From: Stutzerimonas stutzeri
Lineage (GTDB): Bacteria > Pseudomonadota > Gammaproteobacteria > Pseudomonadales > Pseudomonadaceae
DNA length: 64,000 nucleotides
Assembly: GCA_002387205.1 (NCBI GenBank)
Contig: DGLA01000009.1
Coordinates: 88,440 to 152,439, forward strand
Direction of reading: 5' to 3'
Position numbers and translations under genes: made by a program. This document shows, in pieces, positions 33,181-41,644 of the stretch. The notes beneath the pieces are model-generated. The model saw only the letters and a list, made by a program, of their open reading frames with translations. It was not told where the DNA came from and did no database searches. The number at the start of each line of letters is the position of its first letter. Within the stretch, counting starts at the first letter, position 1.

Positions 33181-35019
33181 ATGCTCTCGCTGTTCCAGCG
33201 CAAAAGGGTGCCACCCACCTCCGGCACGCCGCCCACCTCCGCCATCGAAACTCCGAAAGGGTCGATGCGGCCGGAGTCGGCCGCATCGCTGCTGGCCACG
33301 CCGCGCCGGCAGAAACTGCTGGAACACATCTGGCAACGCACATCGCTCTCGCGCCGGCAGTTCGCCGCGCTCTACCTCGCCCCACTGGAGCGCTACGCCG
33401 AGCTGGTCCAGCAGTTCCCGGCCTCCGAGAACCACCACCACGCCTATCCGGGCGGCATGCTGGACCACGGCCTGGAGATCGTCGCCTATGCGCTGAAATT
33501 GCGGCAGTCATACCTGCTGCCTGCGGGCGTCACGCCGGAGGCACAGGCGGCCCAGGCCGAAGCCTGGACCGCAGGCACGGCCTACGCGGCCCTGCTGCAC
33601 GACATCGGCAAGATTGCGGTCGATCTGCACGTCGAGCATGCCGACGGCAGCGTCTGGCATCCCTGGCACGGCCCGCTGCGAAAGCCCTACCGCTTCCGTT
33701 ACCGAAAGGAGCGCGAGTACCGCCTGCATTGCGCCGCCACCGGGCTGCTCTACGCGCGCCTTCTCGATCGGGACATCTTCGACTGGCTCAGCGGCTATCC
33801 CGACCTCTGGGCCGCGCTGCTGTACGTGCTGGCCGGCCAGTACGAGCACGCCGGCACGCTCGGCGAGCTGGTCGTGCAGGCCGACCAGGCATCGGTCGCC
33901 CAAGAACTCGGCGGCGATCCCAGCAAGGCGCTGGCGGCGCCCAAGCATGCGCTGCAACGCAAATTGCTCGACGGCTTGCGCTACCTGCTCAAGGAAGAAT
34001 TCAAGTTGAACCAGGCCGGCCCGGCGGACGGTTGGCTGACCCAAGACGCCCTGTGGCTGGTGAGCAAGACCGTCTCCGACAAGCTGCGCGCACATCTGCT
34101 GTCGCAGGGCATCGACGGCATCCCGGCGAGCAACACGGCGGTGTTCAACGTGCTGCAGGATCACGGCATCGTGCAACCGACGCCGGATGGCAAGGCGATC
34201 TGGAAGGCTGCCGTCACCAGCGACGCCGGCTGGTCGCACGCCTTTACCTTCCTGAAACTCTCGCCGGCGATGATCTGGGATGCCGTCGACCGGCCGGCGC
34301 CGTTCGCAGGCCGTGTGCAGGTCGAAGAGGAACAGGCGGAGCCGCCGCCGCTGGCGCCGGCGGTGGCCGATGGGCCGCGCGTGGAAGGCACCGAAGCTGC
34401 ACCCGCGAGCACGGCGCCGATCGCATCCGCAGCCACGGACATCGGCGTGGCCGCGCTGCTCGACCTGCTGGGCGACACTGCTCCATCCACAGCGCCGGAG
34501 ATCGCCGAGGCCGAGCCGGCCCCTTCGACCGTGCCCCCGCCGCAGATGAGCCTCGCGCCTTCCCAGGATCGCGCGGAGCCCTCCGGGGCGCACTTCATGG
34601 CCTGGCTGAGTCAGAGCATCCAGACGCGCAAGCTCATCATCAACGACGCCAAGGCCCTGGTGCATACCGTCGCCGGTACGACCTATCTCGTCAGCCCCGG
34701 CGTGTTCCAGCGCTACGCGCAGGAGTACCTTCAAGTCGCCGCGCTGGCCAAGCAGGAGAAGCTGGAGGGGTGGCAGTGGGTACAGAAGCGCTTCGAGAAG
34801 CTGGGACAGCACCGCAAGCAGCCGAGCGGGCTGAACATCTGGACCTGCGAAGTCACGGGGCCGCGCAAGTCGCGCCGGCTGCACGGCTATCTGCTCGCCA
34901 GCCCGGAGGCGCTGTTCCGGGAGACGCCGCCAGACAACCCATACCTGCGGCTCCTCAACGAGGCCGCAAAGCGCGAAGATTCAGCCCTTGGGGGCAAGGA
35001 CAACGACGATCAAGGGTAG
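33181..35019 (+). CDS. traI: MobH family relaxase TraI (TIGR03760)
   Basis: A 612-residue relaxase. The N-terminal TraI_2 domain carries the MobH histidine motif HHHAYPGGMLDH at residues 85-96 and the HD pair H140-D141 in LLHDIGK. A Pro/Ala-rich linker at about 375-470 leads to a C-terminal domain (HFMAWLSQSIQTRKLIINDA). MobH enzymes nick the ICE at oriT using a metal-dependent HD domain. The gene lies close to the integrase end of the element, as in clc-like ICEs. Confidence 0.9.
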   Translation: MLSLFQRKRVPPTSGTPPTSAIETPKGSMRPESAASLLATPRRQKLLEHIWQRTSLSRRQFAALYLAPLERYAELVQQFPASENHHHAYPGGMLDHGLEIVAYALKLRQSYLLPAGVTPEAQAAQAEAWTAGTAYAALLHDIGKIAVDLHVEHADGSVWHPWHGPLRKPYRFRYRKEREYRLHCAATGLLYARLLDRDIFDWLSGYPDLWAALLYVLAGQYEHAGTLGELVVQADQASVAQELGGDPSKALAAPKHALQRKLLDGLRYLLKEEFKLNQAGPADGWLTQDALWLVSKTVSDKLRAHLLSQGIDGIPASNTAVFNVLQDHGIVQPTPDGKAIWKAAVTSDAGWSHAFTFLKLSPAMIWDAVDRPAPFAGRVQVEEEQAEPPPLAPAVADGPRVEGTEAAPASTAPIASAATDIGVAALLDLLGDTAPSTAPEIAEAEPAPSTVPPPQMSLAPSQDRAEPSGAHFMAWLSQSIQTRKLIINDAKALVHTVAGTTYLVSPGVFQRYAQEYLQVAALAKQEKLEGWQWVQKRFEKLGQHRKQPSGLNIWTCEVTGPRKSRRLHGYLLASPEALFRETPPDNPYLRLLNEAAKREDSALGGKDNDDQG

Positions 35020-35045
35020 CCGTGCGGCCGCTGCGCAGGCCGGCT

Positions 35046-35351
35046 TCAATCCGCGGATGGGGCCGACTCTGCCAGCTTGGCTTCGGTCAGAGTCATCAAG
35101 TGGGCGGAACTGCATTTCAGCGCACGGGCGATCTTGAGGATGAGGGGGAGCGTGGGGACATGCTCGCCGCGCTCGATCTTGCCCATGTGAGACCGCTCGA
35201 TGCCGGCCATGTGAGCCAGCGTTTCCTGAGCGATACCCTGGTTGGTTCTCTCTTCCCGCACGGCAGCCCCAAACGCGATGGCTGGTTCCGCTTCGTAGGT
35301 AGTGGTGCCGGTGGGGCGGCCCCTTTGGATCGAACGCTTTGGCATTGCCAA
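35046..35351 (-). CDS. XRE family transcriptional regulator
   Basis: A 101-residue protein with a basic N-terminus and a Cro/C1-type HTH (VREERTNQGIAQETLAHMAG then IERSHMGKIERGEHVPTL) at about residues 32-75. It is divergent from the truncated LysR-domain gene and sits between relaxase and integrase, where ICE regulators usually lie, so it may control transfer or excision. No target site can be named. Confidence 0.85.
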   Translation of the reverse strand: MAMPKRSIQRGRPTGTTTYEAEPAIAFGAAVREERTNQGIAQETLAHMAGIERSHMGKIERGEHVPTLPLILKIARALKCSSAHLMTLTEAKLAESAPSAD

Positions 35352-35451
35352 GAGCGTCGAACACAGTCACGATTTAAACCACGTTAAACTTAACTCATTC
35401 AACGGCTTCGAGATCAGTTGCCACGAGTTCACCGCCTGGGGGGAGCTGGAC

Positions 35452-36078
35452 GTGGAATCGAGTGACATCACCGCCGAAATTCGCATGGCCGTCCTCGGCG
35501 AATGGGTGCCTCCCCAGCTCGCCGACGTGCTCGCCCTGCAGCGTGCCGAAGAGCCGGAGACTCATGCCGTCCTGGCCGGATGGACAGATCCCGTTCGAGG
35601 CGCGGAGCTGCCGGGCGACGGCTTCGATTTCGCCTTGTCTGCGGTTGCCCGGCAGTGGCTTGGCTGGGTATGCGAGCCGCTGTGGCATGACACGCTGGCG
35701 GTCGCCGTGGCCAAGCGCTCCCACCTGCTGGCCTACCGTGAAGTGCCGTGCGAGGAAGTGCTCAAGCAGCCCTTGATCTGCTCGCAGTCCACGGCCGATG
35801 AACCATGGCGCATGACCGTGCAGCGCGTGTTCGAGAACGCGCTGCAGGAGCGGGAGCAAACGGTGGAGACATTCGATGTGGCGATGACGCTGGTTGCCGC
35901 CGGGTACGGGATCGCCATTGCGCCTGCCGCGAGACTGGCGAGCTACCTACGCCGAGGCATCGCCGTGCGGCCGCTGGCCGGCGCACCAACGATCGTGATG
36001 GCTTACCTGCTGCGCCGCAACGCTTCCTTGTCGGACACCCAGGCAAGATTCGCCCGCCGCGCGCGCCTGGTGTCCTGA
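35452..36078 (+). CDS. LysR-type effector domain without its DNA-binding domain
   Basis: About 208 residues of LysR substrate-binding domain (MAVLGEWVPPQLADVLALQR, then FDFALSAVARQW, LICSQSTADEPWR and AAGYGIAIAPAARLAS). The N-terminal winged HTH of LysR proteins is absent: upstream sequence back to 35352 does not encode it and the region before that belongs to the divergent XRE gene. The start is uncertain (GTG 35452 or ATG 35485). It could be a degraded regulator or a stand-alone ligand-sensing partner of the XRE protein. Confidence 0.65.
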   Translation: MESSDITAEIRMAVLGEWVPPQLADVLALQRAEEPETHAVLAGWTDPVRGAELPGDGFDFALSAVARQWLGWVCEPLWHDTLAVAVAKRSHLLAYREVPCEEVLKQPLICSQSTADEPWRMTVQRVFENALQEREQTVETFDVAMTLVAAGYGIAIAPAARLASYLRRGIAVRPLAGAPTIVMAYLLRRNASLSDTQARFARRARLVS

Positions 36079-36125
36079 CAGACGCGCGGGAATCGCGGTT
36101 TCGCCACGATCCCGCATTCCTGCTG

Positions 36126-37979
36126 CTAGGCGACCCCGACTCGCGGCGGGGTCCATTCGCTTTCCTTCACGGCTGTGCTCACTGCCATGACGAGCTTGTC
36201 GAGATTGCTGGCCGTCACGCCCTCCAGTGCCGAACGCCCCCGCAGCATCGAGCGCGGTTGCAGCAGTGCATGGTAGATCTGCCAAGGGTCCGCACCCCTG
36301 GTCAGCTTCAGGACGGACTGGATCAGCTCGTGCTTGAGTGGGTCGAGGTGCCAGTCCGGCACCCGCTGGCCGCGATTGCCTACGTTCAACGCCAGCAAGT
36401 TGCCCGCCTTGATCTCGTAGCTGATCCACCTGCGGGATTTGCCCGCCATCTTGGCAAACGCCGCGACGGGAAGGTTGTGCGGCGCTTCGAAGACATCGAA
36501 CAGCTCCATCCTCTCGCGCTGAATGTCCGAAGGCACCAGCGGCGCGGCCGATCGAGGGGGCGGAACCGCCGGTAGCCGATGTGCGGCGGCAGAAACCAAC
36601 GGCATGGCGTCACCCGGCTTCGTCACGAGCAGGATTGGCGAAGCGGCAACCGGCGTGGAGGGTGCGCTTGCGGTTTGCTCATTCGGGAACGCGGGCACGC
36701 CTTCCAGATGCACGGTGAGCGGCATGCTGGCCGCCTCGACCTGGTTCTGCTCGAAGAGGTCGAGCCGATCGGCCCAGTCCTGCATCATGCGGCGACGCTG
36801 CTCCACGTACTCGGCATGGTTGTAGGTCGCGCTGACCTTGTTGGGATCGACATGCGAGAGCTGTGCATCCACCCAGACCTTCGGGTAGCCGATCTCGTTG
36901 AGCGCAGTGGACATCGTGCCGCGGATGCCGTGTCCGGTCAGGCGTTCCTGATAGCCCATGCGCTTGAGGGCACCATTGAGCGTGTTCTCGCTGATGCGCT
37001 TCTTCAAGTCGCTGTCGTGCCGGAACAGGTAGCGCTGGGCCGGCTTGAACTCATCAAGCAGGTGCCGGACGATCTCCATGGCCTGAATCGACAAAGGCAC
37101 GATGTAGGGCGGGATGTCCTTCGGCTGCTGCCGCTTCTTGCGCATATCCAACTGGAGTTGCTTCACGACGTCGGGCGGGATGATCCACAACCCACGGTCC
37201 AGATCGAATTGATCCGGCATCGCCTGTCGCAGCTCGCCGGTTCGCACGCCGGTCAGCAGCAACAGCCGCAGCCCGAGCTGGGTCTGCCGCCTGCCGCGAT
37301 AGCTGCGCAGCCGCTGCAACAGCTTCGGCAGCTCGGCCATGCGCAGGAACGGGTTGTGGTTGACGGGTGGCAGCGGCAGCGCCACCACATCGAGATCGGA
37401 GGCAGGGTTCTGCTCCAGGCCCGGCACGATCACCAGCGCGTAGCGGAACAGTTGGTTGAACCACGTCCTGACTTTCTCGGCGACGGAGAGCGCCCTGCGC
37501 TTCTCGATCTTGGCAATCACGTCCAAGAGGTCGGGACGCTTGATCTCATAGACCGACCGCTTGCCCAAGGCGGGCAGCACATCCTTGTCGAAGATGCGCG
37601 GAAGTATCGAAAGGGTCGTCTGCCGGCCTTCCTTGAGGCTGAGCCCGCGATGCTTGAGCCACTTGCGATACACCGCCTCGAAGGTGTTTTCGTCGGCGAG
37701 CCGGACAGCGGTGCGCTTCTGCTTGCGGTGAACGCGAGGATTGGTGCCTTTGGCCAGCAGGGCGCGCGCTTCGTCGCGCAGGCTGCGGGCCTCGCGAAGC
37801 GTCACCTCCGGGTAGGTGCCGAGCGACATCCGCTTCTGCTTGCCCGCCCAGTAGTAGCGGAAGTGCCAAGTCCTGCCCCCTGCAGCCGTGACGGCCAGGG
37901 AGAGGCCATCCAAGTCAGGGAGGGTGTATGCCTTGCCAGTTGCCTTGGCCTGCCGAACGGCCAGGTCTGAGAGTGCCAT
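36126..37979 (-). CDS. int: clc/IntB13-like tyrosine recombinase with long C-terminal extension
   Basis: A 617-residue integrase of the P4/IntB13 type. The N-terminal DUF4102 arm-binding domain covers residues 1-90, and the catalytic residues are R246 (GVRTGEL), H350 and R353 (HGIRGT), H376 (LSHVDP) and Y386 (ATYNHA). Residues ~410-617 are an extension with an HTH-like part (FAKMAGKSRRWISYEIKAG) and an end segment (DPWQIYHALLQPRSMLRG) resembling the toxin-binding domain of Xre/MbcA/ParS antitoxins. The ATG at 37979 has AGGAG 7 bases upstream. It integrates and excises the ICE at the tRNA-Gly 3' end. Confidence 0.92.
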   Translation of the reverse strand: MALSDLAVRQAKATGKAYTLPDLDGLSLAVTAAGGRTWHFRYYWAGKQKRMSLGTYPEVTLREARSLRDEARALLAKGTNPRVHRKQKRTAVRLADENTFEAVYRKWLKHRGLSLKEGRQTTLSILPRIFDKDVLPALGKRSVYEIKRPDLLDVIAKIEKRRALSVAEKVRTWFNQLFRYALVIVPGLEQNPASDLDVVALPLPPVNHNPFLRMAELPKLLQRLRSYRGRRQTQLGLRLLLLTGVRTGELRQAMPDQFDLDRGLWIIPPDVVKQLQLDMRKKRQQPKDIPPYIVPLSIQAMEIVRHLLDEFKPAQRYLFRHDSDLKKRISENTLNGALKRMGYQERLTGHGIRGTMSTALNEIGYPKVWVDAQLSHVDPNKVSATYNHAEYVEQRRRMMQDWADRLDLFEQNQVEAASMPLTVHLEGVPAFPNEQTASAPSTPVAASPILLVTKPGDAMPLVSAAAHRLPAVPPPRSAAPLVPSDIQRERMELFDVFEAPHNLPVAAFAKMAGKSRRWISYEIKAGNLLALNVGNRGQRVPDWHLDPLKHELIQSVLKLTRGADPWQIYHALLQPRSMLRGRSALEGVTASNLDKLVMAVSTAVKESEWTPPRVGVA

Positions 37980-38074
37980 GCTCTTGCTCCTGAACATGAG
38001 TCAGGAACCAGATGCTGGTCACGTCGACCTCGCCCCTCCATCAACAATCCGGAATCAGCCGCGCCCGCAAAAAT

Positions 38075-38208
38075 GGACTTGTTTGTGGACTTAAAAGTCC
38101 CGGCTGTAGGCGGATCGCAGTGGACCACGGCAGAACGTCAAAGAGAGGAAAAGTCTTTGTGGAGCAATGACTTGCAGACTCTCTTGGACTTCTGCGGAAG
38201 TCCGCAGA
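38075..38208. repeat. GGACTT repeats and palindromes between int and the attachment site
   Basis: GGACTT occurs at 38075-38080, 38087-38092 and 38186-38191, with its complement at 38095-38100 and 38198-38203. Two palindromes result: GGACTT-aa-AAGTCC (38087-38100) and TCTGCGGA-ag-TCCGCAGA (38191-38208). They are candidate integrase arm or excisionase sites. Confidence 0.55.
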
Positions 38209-38217
38209 ATGATGCAG

Positions 38218-38235
38218 TGGAGCGGGCGAAGGGAA
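38218..38235. other. ICE attachment site (18-bp tRNA 3' end)
   Basis: The last 18 bases of the tRNA-Gly gene (GATTCCCTTCGCCCGCTCCA class, read on the minus strand) are the segment duplicated by clc-type integration. The integrase gene lies directly on this side, so this is the junction copy at the int end. The partner copy is outside the window. Confidence 0.65.
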
Positions 38236-38291
38236 TCGAACCCTCGTCATGAGCTTGGGAAGCTCAGGTAATGCCATTATACGACGCCCGC
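38218..38291 (-). tRNA. glyU: tRNA-Gly (anticodon CCC)
   Basis: The minus strand folds as a complete tRNA: acceptor GCGGGCG pairs with CGCCCGC, the anticodon stem GAGCT/AGCTC encloses the CCC anticodon, the T-loop is GTTCGATTC, and the encoded CCA end lies at 38218-38220. It is intact although the ICE is inserted at its 3' end, because the element restores the sequence. Confidence 0.95.
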
Positions 38292-38361
38292 GTAGGCAGC
38301 CTTTGTACCAGAAGGGCGGGGGGAGGAGAAGCGGGTGCGGCGTTTAGGCCGATGAATGTTT

Positions 38362-39054
38362 TCAGACCTGCGCAATTTCTCCGGGCGTCAGGCTGCGGTA
38401 CTGGCCGGGGGCGAGGGTGGGGTCGAGCAGCAGCGGGCCCATACGTTCGCGGTGCAGTGCAGTGACCTTGTTGTTGAAGTGGCCGAACATGCGTTTGACC
38501 TGATGATAGCGGCCTTCGTGCAGGGTCAGGCGGGCCTGGTGCGAGCCCAGCAGTTCGAGTTCGGCGGGCAGGGTGGTGAGGTTCTCGAAGCGAAAGTAGA
38601 GGCCTTCGGCAAAGCGCTCGATACAGATGGGGTCGATGGGGTCTTCGGTTTCCACGAGATAGGTTTTGCCCAGCAGGCTTTCCGGTTGGGTGAGGCGGCG
38701 GGACCAGAGGCCGTCGTTGGTGATGATCATCAGCCCTGTGGTGTTGAAGTCCAGCCGCCCGGCGATATGCAGCTCTTCCTCGTCCGGTTCGTCTAGCAGG
38801 TCGAGCACCGTGGGGTATTGTGGATCGGCGGTGGCGCTGACGCAGCCGACCGGCTTGTTCAGCATGAAGAAGCGCGCGGGCTTGCCGGCTTGCAGTACCT
38901 CGCCGTCCAGCTCGACACGATCGAAGATGCGAACGTCGTGGGTGCCGTCGCAGACCGTCTTTCCATTCACCACAGCACGACCTGACGCCAGCAGCAGGCG
39001 CGCTTGGCGATGGCCGCAATGGGGCAGGTTGGCAAGGAAGCGGTCTAGGCGCAT
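38362..39054 (-). CDS. rsuA: 16S rRNA pseudouridine 516 synthase RsuA
   Basis: A 230-residue RsuA/RluB-family synthase with an N-terminal S4 RNA-binding domain (MRLDRFLANLPHCGHRQARL) and the catalytic Asp in GRLDFNTTGLMIITNDG. It converts U516 of 16S rRNA to pseudouridine during 30S assembly. It is the first chromosomal gene beyond the ICE. The start overlaps the stop of the upstream CWC gene (TAATG), so the two form an operon. Confidence 0.88.
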   Translation of the reverse strand: MRLDRFLANLPHCGHRQARLLLASGRAVVNGKTVCDGTHDVRIFDRVELDGEVLQAGKPARFFMLNKPVGCVSATADPQYPTVLDLLDEPDEEELHIAGRLDFNTTGLMIITNDGLWSRRLTQPESLLGKTYLVETEDPIDPICIERFAEGLYFRFENLTTLPAELELLGSHQARLTLHEGRYHQVKRMFGHFNNKVTALHRERMGPLLLDPTLAPGQYRSLTPGEIAQV

Positions 39055-39263
39055 TACGGGGTTGTAGGCAACTCGCCGCGAGCGCAGCGGGGGCAGATGC
39101 AGGCCTTGTTTAGCGCGTCGTCAGGAATGCGTTCACGGGCTTCGGGTGAAATCTCGGCGGTAAAGCACCAGCAGGGCCGTGTCGCAGTGGCTGGGTTGGC
39201 CAAGCCGCATTGGTTGGGCTCGCCACAAACGGGACACTTATCGACACCAGGCGAATCAGTCAT
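39054..39263 (-). CDS. cysteine-rich CWC family protein
   Basis: A 69-residue protein with two Cys clusters: CPVCGEPNQCG at the N-terminus and CWCF plus CICPRC near the C-terminus, the CWC pattern of a small zinc-binding protein of unknown function. It is translationally coupled to rsuA. Confidence 0.85.
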   Translation of the reverse strand: MTDSPGVDKCPVCGEPNQCGLANPATATRPCWCFTAEISPEARERIPDDALNKACICPRCARGELPTTP

Positions 39264-39360
39264 AACCGCCTCCGGGCAGTGGCAGCGTTGATGCGGTGGA
39301 GCAGTGAGGCTTTATGAGAAGGAAAGCCCGGCATTGCACCGGGCTCGTCTTACTGCTTCG

Positions 39361-41403
39361 TTACTTCACGCGCTGACCGGGCTTGGCGCCGCTGTCTGGG
39401 CTCAGCAGGTAGATCTCTTCGCCGCCAGGGCCGGCGGCCAGCACCATGCCTTCGGAGATGCCGAACTTCATCTTGCGCGCGGCCAGGTTGGCGACGTACA
39501 GGGTCAGGCGGCCTTCCAGCTTGCTCGGGTCCGGGTAGGCGCTCTTGATGCCGGAGAACACGTTGCGCTTGGCGTCGCCAATGTCGAGGGTCAGGCGCAG
39601 CAGCTTGTCGGCGCCTTCCACGAACTCGCACTTCTCGATCAGCGCGATGCGCAGGTCCACGGCGGCAAAGGCGTCGAACGCGATTTCGGCAGCGATGGGC
39701 TCTTTGGTCAGCTCTCCGTTGCCGCTCGGCTGAGCGGCGGTTTCAGTGGAGGCGAGGTCTTCCTTGGATGATTCGATCATGGCTTCGATTTTGGCAGGCT
39801 CGATACGGGTCAATAGCGGGGTGAAGGCGTTCAGCTGATGGTTGGTCAGCAGTGTCTGCAGGTCGGTCCAGCCCAGTGGCTCGACGTTCAGGAAGCGCTC
39901 GGCGTCGGCGGCCAGGTTTGGCAGTACCGGCTTGAGGAAGATCACCAGCTGGCGGAACAGGTTGATGCCGGTGGCGCAGATCGCCTGCACTTCATCCTGC
40001 ATGCCTTCCTGCTTGTTCAGTGCCCAGGGGGCCTTGTCGGCGATCCAGGCATTGGCGCGGTCGGCCAGCGCCATGATTTCGCGCATCGCGCGGGCGAAGT
40101 CACGGTTTTCGTAGGCGTCGGCAATGGAAGGTGCGGCCGTCTGGAAGGCGTCGGTCAGTTCCGGCGCGGCGTTACGGTCGACCATCACGCCGCCGTTGCC
40201 CTTGTGGATGAAGCCTGCGCAACGGCTAGCGATGTTGACGACTTTGCCGACGAGGTCGGAGTTGACCTTCTGCACGAAGTCTTCGAGGTTCAGGTCCAGG
40301 TCGTCAACGCCGCGGCCCAGCTTGGCCGCGTAGTAGTAGCGCAGGTATTCGGGGTTCAGGTGATCGAGGTAGGTGCGCGCCTTGATAAAGGTGCCGCGCG
40401 ACTTGGACATCTTTTGCCCGTTCACCGTCAGGTAGCCATGCACCGCGACGGCGGTGGGCTTGCGGTAGCCGGCGCCTTCGAGCATGGCGGGCCAGAACAG
40501 GGTGTGGAAGTTGATGATGTCCTTGCCGATGAAGTGATACAGCTCGGCACTGGAGTCTTTCTTCCAGAAGGTATCGAAATCCAGCTCCGGGCGGCGGGCG
40601 CAGAGGTTCTTGAAGCTGGCCATGTAGCCGATGGGCGCATCCAGCCAGACGTAGAAATACTTGCCGGGCTCGCCCGGGATCTCGAAGCCAAAGTAGGGCG
40701 CATCGCGGGAGATGTCCCACTCGTGCAGGCCGCCGTCGAGCCATTCGGCAATCTTGTTGGCGACCGAGTCCTGCAGGCTGCCGCTGCGGGTCCATTCCTT
40801 GAGCATTGCCTCGAAGTCGGGCAGCTTGAAGAAGAAGTGCTTGGAGTCGCGCAGCACTGGCGTGGCGCCGGAGATGGCCGAGCGAGGGTTCTTCAGCTCG
40901 GTGGGCTCGTAGGTAGCGCCGCACTTTTCGCAGTTGTCGCCGTACTGGTCTTCGGCCGCGCACTTCGGGCAGGTGCCCTTGATGAAGCGGTCGGCGAGGA
41001 ACATGCCTTTGTCGGGATCGAAATATTGCGTGACCGAGCGCGTGGCAATGTGGCCGGCGTCGCGCAGCTTGGTGTAGATCAGGCTCGAGAGCTCGCGGTT
41101 TTCTTCCGAGTGGGTCGAGTGGAAATTGTCGAAGTCCACCAGGAAGTCAGCGAAGTCGGCGCTGTGTTCGGCCTGCACGTTGGCGATCAACTGCTCGGGC
41201 GTGATGCCTTCCTTTTCGGCGCGCAGCATGATGGCCGAGCCATGGGCATCGTCGGCGCAAACATAGATGCACTGGTTGCCGCGCAGTTTCTGAAACCGCA
41301 CCCACATGTCCGTCTGGATGTACTCGAGCATGTGGCCAAGGTGGATCGAACCGTTGGCGTAGGGCAGGGCACTGGTAACGAGGATCTGACGAGCTTCGGA
41401 CAT
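39361..41403 (-). CDS. metG: methionyl-tRNA synthetase
   Basis: A 680-residue class I synthetase that charges tRNA-Met. Visible are the HIGH-type motif SIHLGHMLEYIQTD, four zinc Cys (CPKCAAE and CEKCG), KMSKS in NGQKMSKSRGTF, and a C-terminal tRNA-binding (EMAP/Trbp111-like) domain from about residue 575. Length and order are normal for gammaproteobacteria. It is divergent from apbC across 241 bases. Confidence 0.97.
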   Translation of the reverse strand: MSEARQILVTSALPYANGSIHLGHMLEYIQTDMWVRFQKLRGNQCIYVCADDAHGSAIMLRAEKEGITPEQLIANVQAEHSADFADFLVDFDNFHSTHSEENRELSSLIYTKLRDAGHIATRSVTQYFDPDKGMFLADRFIKGTCPKCAAEDQYGDNCEKCGATYEPTELKNPRSAISGATPVLRDSKHFFFKLPDFEAMLKEWTRSGSLQDSVANKIAEWLDGGLHEWDISRDAPYFGFEIPGEPGKYFYVWLDAPIGYMASFKNLCARRPELDFDTFWKKDSSAELYHFIGKDIINFHTLFWPAMLEGAGYRKPTAVAVHGYLTVNGQKMSKSRGTFIKARTYLDHLNPEYLRYYYAAKLGRGVDDLDLNLEDFVQKVNSDLVGKVVNIASRCAGFIHKGNGGVMVDRNAAPELTDAFQTAAPSIADAYENRDFARAMREIMALADRANAWIADKAPWALNKQEGMQDEVQAICATGINLFRQLVIFLKPVLPNLAADAERFLNVEPLGWTDLQTLLTNHQLNAFTPLLTRIEPAKIEAMIESSKEDLASTETAAQPSGNGELTKEPIAAEIAFDAFAAVDLRIALIEKCEFVEGADKLLRLTLDIGDAKRNVFSGIKSAYPDPSKLEGRLTLYVANLAARKMKFGISEGMVLAAGPGGEEIYLLSPDSGAKPGQRVK

Positions 41404-41644
41404 GGGGGAATCTGCAGTCGGGGTTGCGAAGTGAGCTGGTCACTATAAGGGAAGCAGCCTCAAGCTTGAAGCCGTAAGCGGGAAACGGCCTGGTCTCGTC
41501 CACACGCCGTTGCCCTGTGCGCTGGCTGGACGTGGTTGCAGCGAATCGCTGTCGGACTCCACTCGTTTTGTACTGTCTGAATCTTGAAACCCAACTCTGC
41601 TGTTACCATCCCCCCCATGTTCCACTCGGTTTTTAGGAGAAATC

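Larger units (their letters stand above)
1..38235. mobile_element. clc-like integrative and conjugative element, right part (left end outside window)
   Basis: The stretch carries a nearly continuous set of ICE conjugation families (RAQPRD, TIGR03744-03752, 03755-03758, TraG-N, DUF3742, MobH relaxase) and ends in a tyrosine recombinase gene beside the 3' end of an intact tRNA-Gly gene. This is the layout of the clc/PFGI-1 family, which inserts into the 3' end of tRNA-Gly. Cargo (BREX, E2-E1-JAB operon, AbiE) interrupts the conjugation genes at three points. The right junction is placed within the tRNA 3' end by analogy with that family. The second attachment copy, the coupling protein and the pilus genes must lie left of position 1. 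Confidence 0.85.
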
